Source: Chitinophagaceae bacterium UBA2789 (GTDB lineage Bacteria; Bacteroidota; Bacteroidia; Chitinophagales; Chitinophagaceae). Taken from it: 13,361 nucleotides of DNA. Under the pieces are notes generated by a model that saw nothing but the letters and a program-made list of their open reading frames with translations, was not told where the DNA came from and did no database searches. Each line of letters opens with the position of its first letter. Position 1 is the stretch's first letter. The DNA lies in NCBI GenBank assembly GCA_002352145.1, contig DEHX01000130.1, forward strand, positions 5,280 to 18,640. The letters run 5' to 3'. The position numbers were made by a program, and so were the translations under genes. Below, in pieces: positions 8,436 through 13,361 of this stretch.

Positions 8436-8855
8436 ATGATACATCATAGCACAAAATGGCTGATGATGGTGCTGTTGTCACTGGCAGTATTAGCCTTCGC
8501 AATAGTAGTACTGAGCTTCCGCACAAACAAGGAACTTCCTCAGGGAGTGGTAGCCTACACTAAATCAGTTACCAATATCACCAGCATGACGGCGAACTGT
8601 AATTACCGCATCACCGTATTGGACCCGGGCAAAGTAAAAGGACATGGTGTTTGTGTTTCCAGCCGTGATAAACCGCTGATCACACATATGAACTTTCCTT
8701 CTGCTGCGCCGGCGCAAAGGGCAGCAGATTATATGGTAAAGATCACCGGGTTAAAACCCTTATCTACAATGTATGCACGGTCTTATGTAAAAGTGGATAC
8801 CGGTGTAGTATATGGCAATGTGGTGAAGTTTGTGACATTACGGGTGGAGAAATAA
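8436..8855 (+). CDS. Membrane-anchored fibronectin-III-like protein
   Basis: Protein of 139 residues with one N-terminal hydrophobic segment (about 8-28) ending before R29 without a clear cleavage site or lipobox, so it is probably anchored in the inner membrane with the rest in the periplasm. Residues about 36-137 form one domain with the FN3-like pattern common in Bacteroidota surface proteins: a strand T-x-x-T-A-N-C-x-Y, then G-V-C-x-S-x-x-x-x-P, then ITGLKPLSTMYARSYV, then G-x-V-Y-G-N-x-V-x-F. In most proteins this domain occurs in tandem within large adhesins; here it stands alone. The gene starts 48 bases after the small lipoprotein gene, probably co-transcribed. Its stop lies 8 bases from the stop of the convergent caspase gene. 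The partner is unknown. Confidence 0.83.
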   Translation: MIHHSTKWLMMVLLSLAVLAFAIVVLSFRTNKELPQGVVAYTKSVTNITSMTANCNYRITVLDPGKVKGHGVCVSSRDKPLITHMNFPSAAPAQRAADYMVKITGLKPLSTMYARSYVKVDTGVVYGNVVKFVTLRVEK

Positions 8856-8863
8856 ATGGATCA

Positions 8864-11800
8864 TCATAAAGACCAGTCTGCCGAAATATTCTCATTCCGG
8901 GAAGTGGGTTTTTGTAAACCGTTGGTGAGTTCTTGTACCCTTTCACCAACGATCTTTTTCAGTTCGCTGATCTTCATCGAAGGATATTTGTTCATGGCTT
9001 CGAGAATACTGTAAGTAAAGACACCATTTTTCAAATCTCCTCTTTCCAATGCAAACTGGTTGCCGGCAGCAGCGGAGATAATAGTGGCACCGGTGCTTTT
9101 ACCTACATTGACAAACAGTGACTGCATCAATTCAAAACTGTTTTTCAGGCCAACATGCTGCTGTTGTTGGGGCTGATCAATAATGATACCTTTTGACAAG
9201 CCGAGTGAATCAGCGGTTTTATTCATGACCAGCATTTCTTCTTTGTCAACCTCACCGCTGTGACAGGCATCGATGAGCATCAGTTTTTTTCTTGCCGGAA
9301 TATTATCCAGTAGATTTTCAAATTCCTCGTAAGGCAAACCGTTTTCTTCGGGATTACTGAAGCTGACATTGTAAGTTGAAAGGTAGTAGTCTAAATCTTT
9401 GCTCAACAGGCCATGACCGGAGTAAGCCACGATTACCTTATCATTTTCGTTGCTTTGCTTTAGCTTGTCTTTCAGCCTGGTGACAGCGGATGCCGTTACC
9501 TGGCTATTGAATAAAGTGTCAATGCTGATCCTGCTGCCGTATTTCTTTTTGAATGTTTCTGCCAGGTTGCGGATATCCTTAACACTGTATTTCAGGTTGT
9601 ATTCACTCTCCCTGAATTCATCAATACCGATACCGATGAAGTACAGTTTTTCGCCGACAGCTGCTGCCGGCTGGTAAAATACCGGTTTGGGTTTGCGGTA
9701 GCTTTCCATTCCGTTGCTGTTCATTACAGAGGCAGTAATGTTATTTTCTCCCGGTGCCAGTGTAATGCTGATGGTGGTATCCAGCGTTTTGCTCTTTCGG
9801 TGGCGAAGATCAATTCCTTTTTTTCCAAAGAAGGGAACATCATTGATAAACACATGCAGGCGATCAAGCACCCTGTCTTCATCACTGGCTTTGATCCGGA
9901 GCTGTAAACGGTTGTTGTTTTGCAAATAGGAAATGGCAGCACTGTTTGTCAGTTCGGCTACCGGTACTTTGTAACTCTGGTTGAAGGCGGCTGTATCAAT
10001 ACCCAGGCGCTTTATCCTTTTATCATAAGCCCGGCGGTAAGAACGGATCAGGGCAGTGTCATCATTGCCAATATACTCCAGCACTTTGTCGGGCCGGTTG
10101 TATTTAATGTCGAGCTGATCGAAGGTGATGATATCGTTCTCCTTTGTTACATAATGCAGCATGCGGGCAGCGCCGGGGGTACACATATAATAGCCATCCG
10201 GTGTACGGGTGAAATAGCCTGCACTGTCAATGGTATAAAAAGTGTAAAGCGGCTTTAATGTGTGGGCATCCCATACAAAATGAGCACCGGGAGTAAAACT
10301 CAGCAGGTATTTTTCAGGCCAGCTTTTTCCGGTATTTACAGCAGACAGCTCTCCGGTCAGTTCTTTTATTTTTTTGCCCGTATGAATATCAAACACCATT
10401 GTACGGCTTTCTTCTTCGGCAATGAACAGCTCTTGTTCATTCTTTCCAAAGCGGATCACAACAGGAAAAAAATCAAGGTTCCTGATACTCGAAACGGTTT
10501 TTCCTGTTTTACGATGGATGATGTAAATAACAGATCCCTCATCCAGCTGTGGCGCTGTATAATTTTTTTCAGCAGTGTGCACCAGCAGGTAATCGCCGCT
10601 GCTGCTGACAAGGGCCATGATTACCGGTTGAGCAAAATGCTGTTTCCCAACTATTCGTTTACCGGTAATATCGATAGTAGCTACTGAGCTGTCCTGCAGC
10701 CCGATTGTTAGCAACCGGCGGTTGTTGTCGAAGAACTGCTGTGGCTTATGCAGCAGGCGGGTGCGGTAGGTGTAACGATTACTGTCAACCCGGCTTTTGA
10801 TTATCAGTTCACCTTTGTCATTGTTCAATGCCAGCAAAGAATCATCACCGGAAACGATATAGTTGTACCGGTACCTGAAATTATTACCCTGCCATGCCTG
10901 ATCGGCGGCAGTATTATTTTTTGTTACAGCAAAAGAATCGAGTGAAACGGTAACAAACTGTTCTTCTTCACTGTCTGTATTGCCCAGCAAAGCATGGTAC
11001 TGCCGTTGAGTGTCTGAAAGACGGATCATATCCATGCTTTCTTCGCTAATGACTCCCGGTGCTGGCGGCCAGCGGTCGGTATTAGCGCTGCCAACAATGT
11101 ATTGCAGCCTCAGTTCCGGAAGATTCCATACGTAATATCGAGGAGGCCGTCCTGCGTTTCTGGTATATGTCAGCAGATGACCTGCATCTGCTGACATATA
11201 CATTACAGGGGAGTTGTAGCCTGAAACAGCCCTTTCAAAATTTCCCTTCAACTGGCCGGTCTTTGGGTTCCAGATCTTGATTTGTCCGCCGTACCTTGAA
11301 TGAGTGGCCGCTACGGAACCGTCGGCAGCAATGATGCTGCCGGTGATATTGTAGGCAGCGCCTTCCAGCCAGCGGCTTTCTTTTGTGGCAAGATCAAAAT
11401 AACGGGCCCTGTTTCCGTCGAGCAGACCAATGTAGTTCGTCTTGCCAAACACAAATCCTTTTTCCCATGGCTGAATACCGGTTCGCCATTCCTCCTTTCC
11501 GGCCTTCAGGTTGTAAATGACCAGCTGGTGGTTCTCTTTGCTGTAAGCATTCATATTGCCGTAAGCCAGTAAACCTGTTTTTTTATCGAAACAATATTCC
11601 GGCATCCCGTATACATCTGCACTGTCCGGGAAACGGTGTATAACTGCTCCGTTTACAGTATTGAATAGTTGTAATGGCTGTATGTTGTTTTCCCGGTCAT
11701 ACTTTACTCCTAAAATGAATGAAGCATCAAGGGCAGTAAGATTACTGAATTCAGGAAGGTTGATTTTGGCGGTGGATAGTTTTTTCCCGGTAGTATGATT

Positions 11801-12502
11801 ATACACTTCCACTGTTCTGGAATAATAGATGATTACCAGTTTATCATCGTCTGCCAGCAGCGACCGGATATCATCTCCGCTTCCATACTGGCGCAGATCA
11901 GCATGCGACAGGTAATTTCTTTCTATCACCTTATTATTCCGGATGAAAAAGATCTTAGGGGCTGTGGCAGCAAAACCTGCCATCACTGTTTCACCGGCCG
12001 AACCATCTGCTGCAGCACTGTCAATGATTTTACCATTGGCAACAGACATTATTAATAACTTATCTTCTTTCCAGACAGCTAAATATTTTCCGTCCGGCGA
12101 CAAATGATAATCCATGAAAGCAAAATCAGCCGCTTTTATTTCATACAATAACTGGCCTGTGGCCGTTTTCCATCCCTTCAAGGAAGAAGATCCGCCGGAG
12201 ATGATATATTCACCGCCTCCGGCAAAAGCAGCATTGGCCGAATAATTATCGGCCGGTAATGTATAAACCAGCTTTCCTGTTTCCGTATGCCACAATTTTA
12301 CCTGCCCGTCCCGGGCGCCGGTCAATATAAATCTATTATCAGGACTGAATTGAATACTGTTAACCAGGCTTTCATTTTCTTTTGCATCGAGGTGACCGGT
12401 TTGTAACACCAGTGTGGGTTCCTGGGCATTGATAATACCCTGGCAGAAGAAGATAAAAGAACAAACAATAACAATTGTATTGCGTAGCGGAGATGACATC
12501 AT
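8864..12502 (-). CDS. Exported WD40-repeat protein with C-terminal caspase (peptidase C14) domain
   Basis: Protein of 1212 residues. Two adjacent ATG codons (12502 and 12499) start a signal peptide with likely cleavage after A26 (IINA/QEP), so it is probably periplasmic or secreted. Residues about 30-790 are WD40-like blades, clearest at the start (SIQFSPDNRFILTGARDG, then VKLWHTETGKL) and near 390-430 (IKIWNPKTGQL), probably two propellers. A linker (about 809-860) and a beta-sandwich (about 861-945, with HVFINDVPFFGKKGIDLR) precede the caspase fold (about 951-1180). The catalytic dyad is intact: H1030 in VAYSGHG and C1080 in LIDACHSG, 50 residues apart as in caspases and metacaspases. The ending QKPTSRNENISADWSL is normal for the family, so the protein is complete. 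Bacterial caspase-like proteases usually act in the cytoplasm; export points to an envelope or extracellular substrate. Cleavage specificity cannot be read from the sequence. Confidence 0.93.
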   Translation of the reverse strand: MMSSPLRNTIVIVCSFIFFCQGIINAQEPTLVLQTGHLDAKENESLVNSIQFSPDNRFILTGARDGQVKLWHTETGKLVYTLPADNYSANAAFAGGGEYIISGGSSSLKGWKTATGQLLYEIKAADFAFMDYHLSPDGKYLAVWKEDKLLIMSVANGKIIDSAAADGSAGETVMAGFAATAPKIFFIRNNKVIERNYLSHADLRQYGSGDDIRSLLADDDKLVIIYYSRTVEVYNHTTGKKLSTAKINLPEFSNLTALDASFILGVKYDRENNIQPLQLFNTVNGAVIHRFPDSADVYGMPEYCFDKKTGLLAYGNMNAYSKENHQLVIYNLKAGKEEWRTGIQPWEKGFVFGKTNYIGLLDGNRARYFDLATKESRWLEGAAYNITGSIIAADGSVAATHSRYGGQIKIWNPKTGQLKGNFERAVSGYNSPVMYMSADAGHLLTYTRNAGRPPRYYVWNLPELRLQYIVGSANTDRWPPAPGVISEESMDMIRLSDTQRQYHALLGNTDSEEEQFVTVSLDSFAVTKNNTAADQAWQGNNFRYRYNYIVSGDDSLLALNNDKGELIIKSRVDSNRYTYRTRLLHKPQQFFDNNRRLLTIGLQDSSVATIDITGKRIVGKQHFAQPVIMALVSSSGDYLLVHTAEKNYTAPQLDEGSVIYIIHRKTGKTVSSIRNLDFFPVVIRFGKNEQELFIAEEESRTMVFDIHTGKKIKELTGELSAVNTGKSWPEKYLLSFTPGAHFVWDAHTLKPLYTFYTIDSAGYFTRTPDGYYMCTPGAARMLHYVTKENDIITFDQLDIKYNRPDKVLEYIGNDDTALIRSYRRAYDKRIKRLGIDTAAFNQSYKVPVAELTNSAAISYLQNNNRLQLRIKASDEDRVLDRLHVFINDVPFFGKKGIDLRHRKSKTLDTTISITLAPGENNITASVMNSNGMESYRKPKPVFYQPAAAVGEKLYFIGIGIDEFRESEYNLKYSVKDIRNLAETFKKKYGSRISIDTLFNSQVTASAVTRLKDKLKQSNENDKVIVAYSGHGLLSKDLDYYLSTYNVSFSNPEENGLPYEEFENLLDNIPARKKLMLIDACHSGEVDKEEMLVMNKTADSLGLSKGIIIDQPQQQQHVGLKNSFELMQSLFVNVGKSTGATIISAAAGNQFALERGDLKNGVFTYSILEAMNKYPSMKISELKKIVGERVQELTNGLQKPTSRNENISADWSL
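11163..11201. repeat. Perfect 17-base inverted repeat inside the caspase gene
   Basis: The left arm GTATATGTCAGCAGATG (11163-11179) and right arm CATCTGCTGACATATAC (11185-11201) are exact reverse complements, separated by the five bases ACCTG. The repeat lies in the propeller region and encodes residues about 434-447 of the caspase protein in frame, around MSADAGHLLTYT. No T-tract follows on the coding strand, so it is not an intrinsic terminator. Confidence 0.95.
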
Positions 12503-12521
12503 TGGTTTTTGTAATTCATAG

Positions 12522-12538
12522 GGTCAAAAAAGCTGACC
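12522..12538. repeat. Short inverted repeat upstream of the caspase start
   Basis: GGTCA (12522-12526) and TGACC (12534-12538) flank seven bases (AAAAAGC). The repeat sits 20 to 36 bases before the ATG at 12502, within the 88-base spacer after the upstream gene. It could be an operator or a 5' leader hairpin. Short arms mean it may also be chance. Confidence 0.3.
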
Positions 12539-12590
12539 ACTGCACTAAGTTCGTTAAACTAACATGAAAAAAGCTACCATGCAGAGGGTA

Positions 12591-13361
12591 TTAGCGGACG
12601 ATTACTTCATCAATAAATAAATGACTGGGCGAGCCGGCGCTTTCATGCCAGGCAGGTAATGAACCGCCATTTACCGCCCTTACTTTTACATATCTTGTTT
12701 TGGCCGCAACCGCCCCGCCCAGTTGCTGGTGAACAGGGCCTTTTGTATCTGTACCAACTTTGTTTTTAATAATCGTCAGTGGCTGCCAGCTTTTGCCGTC
12801 GTTGCTCATTTCAAAAATCACTTCTTTGGGATAAATGATCCAGGGGCTTACTTCCTGCAACACATGTACCCCCACATACTGCAATGATTTTTCTTTTTGC
12901 AAATCAATGATCGCTTCAAAATCTTTTCCGTAGTAACTCTGCCAGTCTCCGGTCTTCCAGTTTTCATTTCCGGTAATGCCGTCAATCAGCGCTTCTTTGC
13001 CCCCGGCGGTGTACATGGGGTGTACTTCGCTTAAAACAGTGATGCTGATATCAGCCGGTATTTGATAGAACTTCCGGAAGGTAACCGGGCTTTTCAGGTT
13101 GTTCTTTTCGGCATATATCGTTACCTGTATGGTTTTGTCAATCGTAAAAGGTTTTGTGTACCGGGTAAATTTTCCGTTACTGCCATCTTCCTGTTCCAGG
13201 CTGTAATAAATTTCTGCAGCGGGATCAATATGTTTTAGCTGAACAACGGTGGTAGTTTTAAATTTATAACTCTCCATGTCGAAGTAAGGAACTGCTACAA
13301 AGGCTTCATCATTTACCCTGCTGTGCGGCATATCATTTTCAGATGCTCCCCATGTTTTATT
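12591..13361 (-). CDS. Discoidin-like C-terminal part of a probable glycoside hydrolase (5' part outside window)
   Basis: The frame stays open to the window edge (codons before the internal ATG at 13331 read NKTWGASEND), so these 256 residues are the C-terminus of a longer protein. Residues about 18-100 resemble the chitobiase C-terminal/FN3-associated domain (PAAEIYYSLE, FRKFYQIP). Residues about 105-256 resemble an F5/8 discoidin-type carbohydrate-binding domain: YTAGGKEALIDGITGNENW, DFEAIIDL, FEMSNDGKSW, RYVKVRAVN, LPAWHESAGSPSHLFIDEVIV. This pair commonly ends Bacteroidota glycoside hydrolases, GH20 beta-hexosaminidases in particular. The catalytic domain is not visible, so the family is inferred. 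It lies upstream of the caspase gene on the same strand with an 88-base gap and may share its transcript. Confidence 0.85.
   Translation of the reverse strand, partial: NKTWGASENDMPHSRVNDEAFVAVPYFDMESYKFKTTTVVQLKHIDPAAEIYYSLEQEDGSNGKFTRYTKPFTIDKTIQVTIYAEKNNLKSPVTFRKFYQIPADISITVLSEVHPMYTAGGKEALIDGITGNENWKTGDWQSYYGKDFEAIIDLQKEKSLQYVGVHVLQEVSPWIIYPKEVIFEMSNDGKSWQPLTIIKNKVGTDTKGPVHQQLGGAVAAKTRYVKVRAVNGGSLPAWHESAGSPSHLFIDEVIVR

Noticed and set aside
8864..12502. Caspase-based anti-phage defence system
   Set aside because: The protein carries a signal peptide, and no nucleotide-sensing, gasdermin-like, NACHT or CRISPR-associated gene lies nearby, so a cytoplasmic defence role is not supported here.
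12563..12590. Possible terminator after the discoidin-domain gene (TACC/GGTA stem followed by a T-run on the minus strand)
   Set aside because: The stem is only four base pairs; the T-run alone is not enough to call a terminator.

Overview
The window looks like chromosomal DNA from a Bacteroidota species, most likely of the Chitinophagaceae type. The evidence is a LytS-type sensor kinase with a double propeller paired with a LytTR regulator, an outer-membrane beta-barrel receptor with a carboxypeptidase-regulatory-like N-terminus, lipoproteins with the C-S-K-E style start typical of the phylum, poor or absent Shine-Dalgarno sequences before most starts, and a moderate GC content (estimated by eye, not counted). 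No tRNA, rRNA, CRISPR array, insertion sequence or phage gene was seen. Taxonomy is inferred from protein style only.

Layout. Positions 1-3018 and 3031-3801 (+) encode a complete-looking two-component system: a periplasmic propeller sensor kinase and its cytoplasmic DNA-binding partner, 12 bases apart. A small cytoplasmic protein of unknown function (3905-4222, +) follows, then a lipoprotein with YD-like beta repeats (4469-5230, +). A symmetrical hairpin at 5293-5342 separates this lipoprotein from the convergent outer-membrane receptor gene (5350-7797, -). The receptor gene diverges from a small lipoprotein gene (8037-8387, +), which is followed by a membrane-anchored fibronectin-III-like protein (8436-8855, +). 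The right third is on the minus strand: the 3' part of a gene for a protein with chitobiase-like and discoidin-like domains (12591 to the window edge), then, 88 bases downstream, a 1212-residue exported WD40-caspase protein (8864-12502).

How the parts may work together. The sensor pair is a plausible self-contained signalling unit, but its ligand and target are not visible. Nearly every other product is predicted to be exported: outer-membrane receptor, lipoproteins, anchored FN3-like protein, exported caspase-like protease and a probable carbohydrate-active enzyme. The window therefore reads as a cell-envelope neighbourhood rather than one pathway. The receptor has no SusD partner, so it is not a classical polysaccharide utilisation locus.

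The most unusual items are the exported WD40-caspase with an intact His/Cys dyad, and a perfect 17-base inverted repeat inside its coding sequence (11163-11201) that chance is unlikely to explain. No stretch longer than 300 bases lacks a gene. The two longest gaps (4223-4468 and 7798-8036) hold a weak hairpin and a possible promoter.
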